NCBI GenBank assembly: GCA_026702615.1
Contig: JAPPBY010000007.1
Location: 1-64,000 of the forward strand
Reading direction: 5' to 3'
From: Chloroflexota bacterium
GTDB taxonomy: Bacteria; Chloroflexota; Dehalococcoidia; Tepidiformales; Tepidiformaceae
Length of the DNA stretch: 64,000 nt
Shown here: piece after piece, positions 26,488 through 35,730 of the stretch
How the letters are laid out: each line of letters starts with the position of its first letter
Position numbering within the stretch: the stretch's first letter is position 1
Made by a program: the position numbers and the translations under genes
Notes under the pieces: model-generated
Seen by the model: only the letters and a program-made list of their open reading frames with translations
Told to the model about the DNA's origin: nothing
The model's database searches: none

Positions 26488-27437
26488 CTATTGGAAAAGG
26501 GCGCCGACACTCTGGCCGGTGTGGATGCGCTGGATGGCGTCGCCGAACTGGGGCGCGGTGGAGATGACGTGCATGTTGGGGAGGCGCTTCTCGGGGGGGA
26601 GGGGGACCGTGTCGGTGACGACGATCTCGTGAACGTCCGCTTCGCGGAGCCGGTCGACGGCGGGGCCGCTGAGAATGGCGTGATAGCCGGCCACGAGGAC
26701 CTCGCCGGCGCCCTTCTCGCGGAGGATGTTGACGGCCTGGACCATGGTGCCGGCCGTATCGATCTCGTCATCGACGAGAAGGGCGTTGCGGCCGGCAACG
26801 TCACCGATGACGTTGAGGGCTTCGGTGCTGCCGGTATTCCCGAGGCGGCGCTTCTCGACGATGGCGATGGGCAGGTCCAGGCGGACGGCCATGTCCCGGG
26901 CCAGCTTCTCCCCGCCGACGTCGGTTGAGACGACGGTGTAGTTCCCCATGTCCTTGCCCTCGTAGTAGGCGCTCACGGGGAAGAGGGCGTTGAGCTCATC
27001 GAGGGGGATGTTGAAGAAGCCCTGAATCTGGCCGGCGTGCAGATTCATGGTGAGGACGCGGTCGGCGCCGGCAGTCTCGATGAGGTTGGCGAGCAGGCGG
27101 GCGCTGATGGGCACGCGCGGCTGGTCCTTCTTGTCGCTGCGTCCGTAGGCGTAGTAGGGGATGACGGCGGTGATGCGTCCCGCGGACGCGCGCCGGGCGG
27201 CGTCGATCATGATGAGCAGCTCGAGGATGGAGGTGCTCACGGGCGGGAAGAAGGGCTGCACGAGGAAGACATCGCGGCTGCGGATGTTCTCCTGGTAGCG
27301 GACGAAGATGTTCTCGTTGGCGAACTCGAAGATATCGGCCTCGCCCTGCTTCTTCCCGAGGTGGGCGCAGATGGCCTCCGCGAAGGCGGGGTAGGTCCTT
27401 CCCGAGAAGATGGCGAGATCGACGAGCTCGTTGGTCA

Positions 27438-27438
<1 letters not shown>
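26488..27438 (-). CDS. prs: Ribose-phosphate pyrophosphokinase
   Basis: 316 aa from ATG 27438. LAIFSGRTYPAFAEAICAHLG opens the fold, SDKKDQPR is the loop that binds ATP, and the PRPP-binding signature is LLVDDEIDTAGTM. The enzyme makes PRPP from ribose 5-phosphate and ATP for nucleotide, His and Trp synthesis. Its ATG overlaps the stop of the acyl-CoA mutase by one base, an unusual coupling of PRPP supply to a B12-dependent mutase. It lacks a clear SD of its own. Confidence 0.95.
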
Positions 27439-29108
<1,670 letters not shown>

Positions 29109-29206
29109 AGCCTGCTCCTCTCCCGACGTTTCGAGTGAGTCCGCCTATCTTACCGAACAGGCTCGAACAGGCAGGGCGGCGCTGGATCGCGGGCGGGTCG
29201 CGGGCC

Positions 29207-29212
29207 TACGCT
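29207..29212 (+). promoter_or_regulatory. -10 box TACGCT, leaderless start of TrmH-like gene
   Basis: TACGCT, 6 nt before GTG 29219. The in-frame upstream start at 29135 would add 28 residues with no similarity to the family. Confidence 0.55.
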
Positions 29213-29218
29213 CGGGCG

Positions 29219-29806
29219 GTGCCGACGCCGGAACGGGTGCAGCGCTACCGGGACGTGGCCGCGAGGCGGCAGCAGGGCGTCGTCGTGCTCGAGGACATCC
29301 ACGACCCGCACAACGCGGAGGCGGTGTTCCGAAGCTGCGACGCCTTCGGGTTCCAGCGGGTGTGCCTCATCTTCGACCAGGAAGAGCCGTTCGACCCGCG
29401 CCGGGTGGGGAAGCTGTCCTCATCGTCGGCGAACAAGTGGCTCGACTTCGAGGTGTACTCGTCGGCGAGGGAGTGCCTCGACGTCCTGCACGGGGAGGGG
29501 TTCGAGGTGGTGGCGACGGTGGCGGAGGGTGAAACGGAGGAGCTCTACCGGGCGGACCTGACGGCGCACCGAATCGCGGTGATGCTGGGGAACGAGAACC
29601 GCGGACTCTCTCCGGAGGCGGTGGCGCTGGCGGACCGGCGGCTGACGATTCCGATGGCGGGGATGGTGCGCAGCCTGAACCTCTCGGTGACGGCAGCGAT
29701 CGTCCTCTTCGAGCTGACGCGGCAACGCGGGCAGGCGGGGATGGAGCAGTATCTGCTTCCTGCGGACGAGCGAGAGGCGCTGGCGAAGGCGCTGAGCGAA
29801 CGGTAG
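29219..29806 (+). CDS. SpoU/TrmH family RNA 2'-O-methyltransferase
   Basis: 195 aa from GTG 29219. The SPOUT motifs are present: VVVLEDIHDPHNAEAVFRSCDAFG (motif 1 with the catalytic Asn-Arg region), MLGNENRGLSPEAV (motif 2) and IPMAGMVRSLNLSVTAAIVLFE (motif 3). The N-terminal PERVQRYRDVAARRQ and the NENRG sequence match TrmH, which methylates Gm18 of tRNA. The alternative is a 23S rRNA methyltransferase of the same family. Confidence 0.88.
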   Translation: MPTPERVQRYRDVAARRQQGVVVLEDIHDPHNAEAVFRSCDAFGFQRVCLIFDQEEPFDPRRVGKLSSSSANKWLDFEVYSSARECLDVLHGEGFEVVATVAEGETEELYRADLTAHRIAVMLGNENRGLSPEAVALADRRLTIPMAGMVRSLNLSVTAAIVLFELTRQRGQAGMEQYLLPADEREALAKALSER

Positions 29807-29842
29807 GGACGGCAGCGGCGTTTCAGGCAGGTGGTTGACTTG

Positions 29843-29885
29843 CGTTGTTCGCAGCGGTTCTGATTACACTCACATGAGAACAACG
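29843..29885 (+). promoter_or_regulatory. Inverted repeat around the arsI-like promoter
   Basis: CGTTGTTC at 29843-29850 and GAACAACG at 29878-29885 are perfect 8-bp inverted arms, 27 bp apart. A -10 box TACACT (29865-29870) sits between them. This is the layout of a repressor operator. No ArsR-type regulator is adjacent. Confidence 0.5.
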
Positions 29886-29922
29886 CCGGCCGTCCACAAG
29901 CGGACCGGTACGGGAGTCCACA

Positions 29923-30384
29923 TTGGCACGGGTACAACTGGCGCTGAACGTGGCGGAGCTCGATTCCGCGATCGCTTTCTACCGCGACCTCTTCAAGACG
30001 GAACCGCACAAGGTGCGGGATGGCTACGCGAACTTTGAGGTGGCGGACCCGCCCCTGAAGCTGATCCTGTTCGAGAACGGGCGCGGCGGCGACCTCAACC
30101 ACCTCGGCGTCGAGGTCGAGACGACGGCAGAGGTGGCGGCCGAGACCGAGCGCCTTGCCGGGCTCGGCCACGAGCTTGAGCTTGAGGACGCGGTCGTGTG
30201 CTGCCACGCCGAGCAGGACAAGGCATGGGCAAAGGACCCGAGCGGGCTCCGCTGGGAGGTCTACACCATCACCGACGACAACCCCGCGCCTGCCGATGAA
30301 CTCATCATGATCACCGAGAACACCGGCGCGGCCTGCGACATAGGCGAGGATGCCTGCTGCGCGGGAGAAGCGCCCTCAACCTGA
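29923..30384 (+). CDS. arsI: ArsI/CadI-like VOC dioxygenase
   Basis: 153 aa, TTG start with GGGAG upstream. It begins MARVQLALNVAELDSAIAFY and keeps the ArsI features: vicinal cysteines C93-C94 in VVCCHAEQDKAW, metal ligands Q5, H60 (LNHLGVEVE) and E112 (RWEVYT), and extra C-terminal cysteines C138, C145 and C146. ArsI is a Fe2+-dependent C-As lyase that demethylates trivalent organoarsenicals; the close relative CadI is cadmium-induced. No arsenic operon surrounds it, so regulation may be by a distant ArsR acting on the upstream inverted repeat. Confidence 0.85.
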   Translation: MARVQLALNVAELDSAIAFYRDLFKTEPHKVRDGYANFEVADPPLKLILFENGRGGDLNHLGVEVETTAEVAAETERLAGLGHELELEDAVVCCHAEQDKAWAKDPSGLRWEVYTITDDNPAPADELIMITENTGAACDIGEDACCAGEAPST

Positions 30385-30436
30385 GGCTCGGCGCCCGGGA
30401 CCCAGATTCACCGCCGTGAGGGCTCGTTAACGTCGT

Positions 30437-30442
30437 TAGCAT
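30437..30442 (+). promoter_or_regulatory. -10 box TAGCAT, leaderless start of MFS gene
   Basis: TAGCAT, 7 nt before ATG 30450. The in-frame ATG at 30441 overlaps the box and is rejected. Confidence 0.55.
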
Positions 30443-30449
30443 GAGGCCC

Positions 30450-31886
30450 ATGCGGCAGGAGAGCGCCGGCGAGGCTGATCTGCCCCTGGGCCAGGGCACC
30501 TGGCGGAGCATCGAATTCCAGGCCACGGTAGCGCTCGCGGCGATGCTCACGCCGCTGAACAGCACCATGCTCGCGGTGGGCCTGCCCTCTATCCGGTCGC
30601 ACTTTGATGTGGGCGTGGGCGAGATGACGCTGCTGATCAGCGTCTACCTGGTGGCGGTGGCGGCGATGCAGCCGGTCTCGGGGCGGCTGGGGGATGCCTA
30701 CGGCTCCATCCGCATGATGATGGTCGGCCTCGTCCTGCTGATCGCGATCTCGGCCGTGTCGGCGCTGGCGACCAACCTGCCGATGCTCATCCTGATGCGG
30801 GGCCTGCAGGGCGCGGCGACGGCGCTGGTGCTGCCGAACGGCATCGCGGTGCTGCGCAAGCGGACGCCCTCGGCACGGCTGGGCACCGTCCTCGGGATGA
30901 ATGGGGCGGCGCTCTCCATCGCGGCGGCCACGGGCCCCGTGATCGGCGGGGCGTTGTTGCTGGCGGGGGACTGGCGCCTGCTGTTCCTGGTCAACGTGCC
31001 GCTGTCGGTGGTGGCAATCGCGTTCCTGCTGCGGCTGAAGCCGGACGAGGGGCACGGACGCGAGACCCTGCACATCGACACGCCTTCGCTCCTCGCGCTC
31101 GTGGCGGTGTTCGGGAGCGCAGTGCTCATCGGGAGCGCGACGCGGGTAGAGAACCCGGCCTTCCTGATCGCAGGGGGCGCGCTGCTGCCGCTGACGGTGG
31201 CGGCCTACTGGCTGCGGTCGCGCTGGGGCGGGAGCATCGTGGAGTTCCGGTTCTTCGGGGCGCGCAATTTTCGGGCGGCGGCGAGCAGCCAGGGCCTCAC
31301 GAACCTCGTGATGTACTCGTTCCTCGTGAGCCTGCCCCTCTACCTCGTGGACCTGCGGGGGGTGAGCGACCAGGTGGTGAGCATGGTGCTGTTCTCGCTG
31401 ATGGCGGCGATGATCACCCTCTCGCCGGTGGGCGGGGCGCTCACCGACCGCGTGGGGCGCAGGCCGCTGCTCCTGGGCGGCGGCTTCATCATCGGCGTGG
31501 CGACGGTCGCGATGATGGTTCTGTTCGACGACCCACCGCTGGCGGCGATCATCGGGCCCCTCATCGGCGTAGGGATTGGGCTCGGGATCTCGGGGCCCGC
31601 GCGCTCCTCCGCCGCGCTGGAGGCGTGGCCACGGGACGTGGCGGGGTCAGTCTCGGGGACGTTCTCGATGATGCGCTATGCGGGCGCGATCCTTGGCGCG
31701 GCGATCATCGCCGCCCTGCTCGGACCGGATCCAGGGGAAGGCGCCTTCCGGTTGCTCACGATCGTGCTGGCGGGTGTGGCGATCCTCAACATCTTCGTGT
31801 CGCTGGAGATTCGCGATCGTCCGAAGGTATTGGCGACCGGCGCCATCGAGACGCCGACACCCGTGCCGGAACGCCCGCGGCCCTAG
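30450..31886 (+). CDS. MFS transporter, DHA2 (14-helix) drug exporter type
   Basis: 478 aa with about fourteen hydrophobic helices. Motifs include LNSTMLAVGLPSIRSHF in helix 1, SGRLGDAYGSIRMMMVGL (loop 2-3) and the helix-5 antiporter motif GAALSIAAATGPVIGGALL. It probably exports drugs or small amphiphiles with proton antiport. Its TAG and that of the convergent alcohol dehydrogenase share the four bases CTAG. Confidence 0.9.
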   Translation: MRQESAGEADLPLGQGTWRSIEFQATVALAAMLTPLNSTMLAVGLPSIRSHFDVGVGEMTLLISVYLVAVAAMQPVSGRLGDAYGSIRMMMVGLVLLIAISAVSALATNLPMLILMRGLQGAATALVLPNGIAVLRKRTPSARLGTVLGMNGAALSIAAATGPVIGGALLLAGDWRLLFLVNVPLSVVAIAFLLRLKPDEGHGRETLHIDTPSLLALVAVFGSAVLIGSATRVENPAFLIAGGALLPLTVAAYWLRSRWGGSIVEFRFFGARNFRAAASSQGLTNLVMYSFLVSLPLYLVDLRGVSDQVVSMVLFSLMAAMITLSPVGGALTDRVGRRPLLLGGGFIIGVATVAMMVLFDDPPLAAIIGPLIGVGIGLGISGPARSSAALEAWPRDVAGSVSGTFSMMRYAGAILGAAIIAALLGPDPGEGAFRLLTIVLAGVAILNIFVSLEIRDRPKVLATGAIETPTPVPERPRP

Positions 31887-32902
31887 CCCCTCGGGTCGAC
31901 GAGGACCTTGATCTGGCGGCGGTCTTCGTTCAGCAGGGAGAACGCTTCGGCGATATCGGAGAGCTGGGCGGTGTGGGTGTGCAGGGGCCTGACCTGGATG
32001 CGGCCGGACGCGATGAGGTCGGCGGCGATCGCGAACTCCCTGTGAGCGTAGGCGACAGCGGAGACGAACGTAATCTCCTTCGAGAGCCAGGTGCCGGGAT
32101 CAATCGTGGCCTGCTCGCTCGCCAGGCCGATGAGCGTGACGGCCCCGCCCCGGCGCACATAGTCGACCGCATGCTGAATGGTCGGGGCGATGCCGGCACA
32201 CTCGAAGACGATGTCCGGGCCGAGGCCACCGGTAGCGTCAGCCAGGGCAGTCGCGACGTCGTCTTTCATGGGATTGAAGACCTGGTCCGCCCCAAGCTCG
32301 AGAGCGAGGGCGCCACGATCGGCGACGGGTTCGACGACGTACACGCGCCCGGCGCCGGCGGCTCGCGCGCACTGCAGGGTGAGCAGCCCGATGGGGCCGG
32401 CGCCGATCACGGCGACGGTGTCGCCAAGGCGGATATCGGTGCGGCGCGTGCCGTGGAGGGCGACGGCAAGTGGCTCGACGATGGCGGCGTCGAGATCGTC
32501 GAGGCCGTCGGGGACAGGTGTCAGGCGACGGACGTCGGCCGCGATGGCGGGAGCGAAGCCGCCGTGGGGCGTGCCCATCAGGCTGCCGAGCTGGTGGGGG
32601 CAGTCGCGGGTGTAGCCGGCGCGGCAGGCGGCGCAATCGCCACAGGCGGGGGCGATGCCGCCGATGACGCGGTCGCCCTCGCGGAAGTCGGTCACGCTTG
32701 AGCCGACGGCGGACACCTCGCCCATCCACTCGTGCCCGCAGACGGCCGGATTCTCCATGACGCCGGACTGGTAGGCGTGGAGATCGGTGCCGCAGATTCC
32801 GCAGTAGCTGATGCGAACGACGGCCTCGTTCTCCGCAGGGGTAGGCTCCGTGAACTCGAGGAGCTCGATGATCTCTTTGCCGGTAATGATTCCTGCTTGC
32901 AT
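31883..32902 (-). CDS. Zinc-dependent alcohol dehydrogenase (MDR family)
   Basis: 339 aa from ATG 32902. Catalytic zinc ligands lie in CGICGTDLH and GHEWMGEV. The structural zinc site is C-x2-C-x2-C-x7-C in PACGDCAACRAGYTRDC. The Rossmann motif is VAVIGAGPIGLL. It resembles the sorbitol, threonine and 2,3-butanediol dehydrogenase branch, and the substrate alcohol is not predictable. It has a leaderless start. Confidence 0.9.
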   Translation of the reverse strand: MQAGIITGKEIIELLEFTEPTPAENEAVVRISYCGICGTDLHAYQSGVMENPAVCGHEWMGEVSAVGSSVTDFREGDRVIGGIAPACGDCAACRAGYTRDCPHQLGSLMGTPHGGFAPAIAADVRRLTPVPDGLDDLDAAIVEPLAVALHGTRRTDIRLGDTVAVIGAGPIGLLTLQCARAAGAGRVYVVEPVADRGALALELGADQVFNPMKDDVATALADATGGLGPDIVFECAGIAPTIQHAVDYVRRGGAVTLIGLASEQATIDPGTWLSKEITFVSAVAYAHREFAIAADLIASGRIQVRPLHTHTAQLSDIAEAFSLLNEDRRQIKVLVDPRG

Positions 32903-32910
32903 GGGACGGG

Positions 32911-32916
32911 AGTGTA
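32911..32916 (-). promoter_or_regulatory. -10 box TACACT, leaderless start of alcohol dehydrogenase
   Basis: Minus-strand TACACT, 8 nt before ATG 32902. Confidence 0.55.
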
Positions 32917-33014
32917 GCGGGTGGGGCGAGCGCTTGCGCTCTATGTCGAGGCGAGGCGCTATCCTGCCGGGGCGAGCGGAGGCGCGCAGCCCCGCATCGA
33001 GAGGGAGAGCCGCC

Positions 33015-33050
33015 ATGCCCAGCCGCGCGCGGCTCCACGTCGACCGGTGA
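33015..33050 (+). CDS. Upstream mini-ORF (11 aa) overlapping EamA start
   Basis: MPSRARLHVDR, with its own SD (GGGAGAGC) and a TGA overlapping the GTG of the EamA gene as GTGA. A TATCCT box lies at 32960-32965. The EamA GTG itself has no SD, so coupling is likely. Confidence 0.4.
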   Translation: MPSRARLHVDR

Positions 33051-33943
33051 ATCCCGGCGTCCTGGCAGGAATCGGCTCAGCCGCCATCTGGGCGGTTGCG
33101 AGCACGCTCATGGCTTCGTCCTCAACACGCGTCGATGCGGTGTCGGTAAGCGCGGTGCGGGGGGCATGGGGCGCGCTGGCGCTGTTGATCGTCTTGCCGT
33201 TCGTGATCATGTCGGGCGGCTTCGACGCGATGACCGTGGCAGTAGCGGTGGCGGTGATCGGGTCCGCGCTCGTCGGCCACTCGCTGGGGGACACGCTCTA
33301 CGTCTTCTCGCTGAACGCCCTCGGGCTAACGCGCGCCTTCACGATTAGCCTCGGGCTCTTCGTCTTCCTGACCTACGCGCTCGGGATCGTGTTCCTGGGT
33401 GACGCGATCACGCTGGCTGAGATCATCGGCTCACTGCTCGTGCTGGTGGGCGTCTACCTAGTGGCCCTGCGGGGACGGCGGAGGGGAGCGCCCGAGACGG
33501 CACCGGCAGGCGGCGGGAATCTCAAGCAAGGACTGGCGCTCGTGGGGATTACCGCGCTCATCTGGGCGATCGCGACCGTCTGGCTGGGGGATGCGGTGGA
33601 GGGCCAGAACGCGGTTGCGGTGACGGCGCTGCGCCTGCCGGCGAGCGCCCTGGTAGTGGGATTCGTGGCGGGGGCGATGCCACGGTCTAGCGTCCGGCGG
33701 TGGCAGATCTCACGCTGGGACCACGGCGCGCTCTTCCTCGCCGGGGTGGCGGGCACGGGCGTGGGGAGCCTGCTCTGGATCTACGCGGTGCAGGAGGCGG
33801 GGGTGGGGCGCGCCGCCGTGGCAAGCGCCATCTCCCCGCTCTTCGCGGTGCCGCTGGGAGCCATCTTCCTGGGGGAGCGCTTGACCCTCTGGCTGGTGGC
33901 GGGGGTGGCGGTCGCGGTCGCGGGGATCATCCTGATCTCGTAA
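33047..33943 (+). CDS. EamA/DMT family transporter
   Basis: 298 aa from GTG 33047, ten hydrophobic helices in two EamA repeats. The first begins LAGIGSAAIWAVASTLMASSS and the second LKQGLALVGITALIWAIATVWLG, each ending in the FLGDAIT or FLGERLT helix with the family Glu/Asp. Such permeases export amino acids or metabolites. The upstream in-frame extension is Arg/Pro-rich and unlike a membrane protein, so it was excluded. Confidence 0.88.
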   Translation: MNPGVLAGIGSAAIWAVASTLMASSSTRVDAVSVSAVRGAWGALALLIVLPFVIMSGGFDAMTVAVAVAVIGSALVGHSLGDTLYVFSLNALGLTRAFTISLGLFVFLTYALGIVFLGDAITLAEIIGSLLVLVGVYLVALRGRRRGAPETAPAGGGNLKQGLALVGITALIWAIATVWLGDAVEGQNAVAVTALRLPASALVVGFVAGAMPRSSVRRWQISRWDHGALFLAGVAGTGVGSLLWIYAVQEAGVGRAAVASAISPLFAVPLGAIFLGERLTLWLVAGVAVAVAGIILIS

Positions 33944-34009
33944 GGAACCACAGGAAGACAGGAAGACCCTGAGCCGCGTGGCCGCCCCGCAATCAGGATC
34001 GAGATGCCA

Positions 34010-34015
34010 TATCAT
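34010..34015 (+). promoter_or_regulatory. -10 box TATCAT for His-rich membrane protein
   Basis: TATCAT, 9 nt before ATG 34025, so the in-frame ATG at 34004 is unlikely. Confidence 0.4.
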
Positions 34016-34024
34016 TTTGGGCCC

Positions 34025-34516
34025 ATGTTCAGAGGCGAAGGAGCAGCGGGAGCCCTGCGGGCGGGATTCATCCTGCTGGTCGCACTGGGCGTGGCCGGCA
34101 GCGGTCTGGCACTGGCCTACGAACGCCACTGGCAGGGTCCCTGGCAACTGGCGCCGTGGATAACGCTGGGCATCGTGCTCGTGGCGACGGCGGCCCTGAT
34201 GGTTCGCCCAACAAGGGCGATGGCGTGGATGGCGCGAACCGTAGCGGTGCTGGCCATCGCGAGCTCCGCCATCGGCGTCTGGCAGCACATCGACGCGAAT
34301 TACAACGTGGGCGCGGAGGGGCACGAGTCTCATGACCACCACGACCACTCCCACGGCGACGAGTCGGACGAGAGCGGCCCAAGCATGGGAGACGTGATGA
34401 GCGGAGCCGCGGGACATGCGCCGATTCCGGCCGCGCTGGCGATCACGCCGGCGGGGCTAGCGCTGGGCCTGGCGACGATCGGCCTCGGCGGCCGGCGAAG
34501 GCTGCCGGAGGGGTAG
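34025..34516 (+). CDS. Membrane protein with His/Asp-rich loop, unknown function
   Basis: 163 aa. Three hydrophobic helices near residues 12-32, 42-60 and 67-85, then a loop (about residues 95-120) with the run HESHDHHDHSHGDESDE, and a last hydrophobic segment at about 135-155. The loop resembles metal-binding stretches of ZIP/CDF zinc transporters and nickel chaperones, but the rest does not match those families. Metal sensing or buffering is a guess from composition. It stands alone downstream of the EamA gene. Confidence 0.65.
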   Translation: MFRGEGAAGALRAGFILLVALGVAGSGLALAYERHWQGPWQLAPWITLGIVLVATAALMVRPTRAMAWMARTVAVLAIASSAIGVWQHIDANYNVGAEGHESHDHHDHSHGDESDESGPSMGDVMSGAAGHAPIPAALAITPAGLALGLATIGLGGRRRLPEG

Positions 34517-34526
34517 CAGGCGAGCG

Positions 34527-34874
34527 TCAGCCGGTGGCGGTGAAGAAGTCAGCGCGAGGCGTGCCGGTGTCGTCGTAGACAGGCTCCTCGAGGTCGACGC
34601 GGAACTTGCTGATCTGGGAGCCGGTGATGCCGTGCCGGCCGAGGTGGGCGCCCATGTCGCGATAAGGGGCGTTCTCGAAGTGGAAGCGCAGGGAAGCTTC
34701 GTCGTCCCACAGCTCGTAGACCCAGATGCGCTCGGCGACGCGGGGGTCGGCGGTCCACTCGTAGTTGCGGCAACCGGGCTCCTCAAGGGCGGCGTCGATG
34801 TAGGCGCCGGCGGTGGCGAGGGCCTGGTCGCGCAGTTCGGGGTCGAGGTCGATGCTTCCGGCTATGACGATCAC
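34527..34874 (-). CDS. Antibiotic biosynthesis monooxygenase (ABM) domain protein
   Basis: 115 aa, GTG start after a strong SD (CAGGAGGCACGCCC). MIVIAGSIDLDPELRDQALA opens a ferredoxin-like fold, and EPGCRNYEWTADP plus VYELWDDEASLRFHFE are ABM/quinol monooxygenase landmarks. Members act as cofactor-independent monooxygenases or quinone enzymes. TAGCAT at 34897-34902 is a likely -10 box on the minus strand. Confidence 0.82.
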   Translation of the reverse strand: MIVIAGSIDLDPELRDQALATAGAYIDAALEEPGCRNYEWTADPRVAERIWVYELWDDEASLRFHFENAPYRDMGAHLGRHGITGSQISKFRVDLEEPVYDDTGTPRADFFTATG

Positions 34875-34929
34875 GGGCGTGCCTCCTGGGGAGGGAATGC
34901 TACCGGTGTGGCGAGCCAGGCGCGGGCCG

Positions 34930-35355
34930 TCAGGCTTGCCAGGGATTGATGACCTCGATGCCGCATCCACTGAAGCCCGCAACGTCCCGTGTGGCGACGC
35001 CCGCGCCGCGCGCACGGGCGATCGCCGCGATCTGGCAATCGGCCTGGCCGATGGCGTTGCCGGCTGCGCGGCGTGCGGCCGCTATCGTGGCGTAGGTACG
35101 AGCGGCATCGGTGTCGAAAGGCAGGATGCGACCGGCGAAGTTCTGTCGGAGCGTCCTCTCGATCGAAGCGGCAAGTGTGGCGCGGCGCCTTCCTGCAGGC
35201 AGAATCTCAACCCCGTAACGCAGTTCCGCCTCACTGACCGTGGTGAAGAACAGCTCGGAGGGTGGTTGACGGGCGAGCCACTCGAGGACGGTGCCGTTCG
35301 GGACAAGCCGCGTTAGCTCGGAGACGACATTCGTGTCGAGGACGATCACCGTCAA
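34930..35355 (-). CDS. PIN-domain toxin (FitB/VapC type)
   Basis: 141 aa. PIN acidic residues are D7 (VIVLDTNVVSEL), E43 region (VSEAELRYGVEIL) and D101/D105 region (IGQADCQIAAIARA), with a C-terminal VATRDVAGF. It is paired with a ribbon-helix-helix antitoxin 2 nt upstream. The start is TTG 35355 or GTG 35349; neither has its own SD, so it is coupled to the antitoxin. Confidence 0.9.
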   Translation of the reverse strand: MTVIVLDTNVVSELTRLVPNGTVLEWLARQPPSELFFTTVSEAELRYGVEILPAGRRRATLAASIERTLRQNFAGRILPFDTDAARTYATIAAARRAAGNAIGQADCQIAAIARARGAGVATRDVAGFSGCGIEVINPWQA

Positions 35356-35357
35356 GC

Positions 35358-35618
35358 TCAGTCGAAGGAGGGCGGTTCGCGCATGGGTTCGCGGGCCGGC
35401 AGCTCCAGGTCGACGTCGCCGAACTCAGCGTGGAAGGCGGCGAACTGCTTGCGGATGGCCGTACCGAGGTCCTGGGGCGGCTCGGAGGGTTCCTCGCCGA
35501 GGGCTTCGCCCAGGATCTCCCGCACTTCCTGCTCCATCGACCTGCCGTTCACGGCCGCGCGAACCCGCAAGCGCCGTTTCAGTCCTTCGTCCAGGTTCCG
35601 CACGGTGATACTGGCCAC
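35358..35618 (-). CDS. FitA-like ribbon-helix-helix antitoxin
   Basis: 86 aa, GTG start after GGGAGGCTG. MASITVRNLDEGLKRRLRVR followed by AAVNGRSMEQEVREIL is the RHH DNA-binding domain of the FitA family. The C-terminal tail DVDLELPAREPMREPPSF would bind the toxin. An AT-richer palindromic region lies just upstream. Confidence 0.9.
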   Translation of the reverse strand: MASITVRNLDEGLKRRLRVRAAVNGRSMEQEVREILGEALGEEPSEPPQDLGTAIRKQFAAFHAEFGDVDLELPAREPMREPPSFD

Positions 35619-35652
35619 GGGTTCAGCCTCCCGGTCGCACTCGACGTGCGTT

Positions 35653-35690
35653 CAGTGCTGGCGTTAATAGCAATGCTATCACTGCTGGCG
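35653..35690 (-). promoter_or_regulatory. Operator/promoter of the FitAB-like module
   Basis: ATAGCA-A-TGCTAT (35667-35679) is a perfect 13-bp palindrome containing minus-strand TAGCAT. It is flanked by near-identical direct repeats CAGTGCTGGCG (35653-35663) and CACTGCTGGCG (35680-35690). Two further 12-bp perfect palindromes follow at 35694-35705 and 35713-35724. Confidence 0.55.
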
Positions 35691-35730
35691 ATGACTCGCG
35701 CGAGTCGCGAGCGTGTGCGCACACCTGCCG

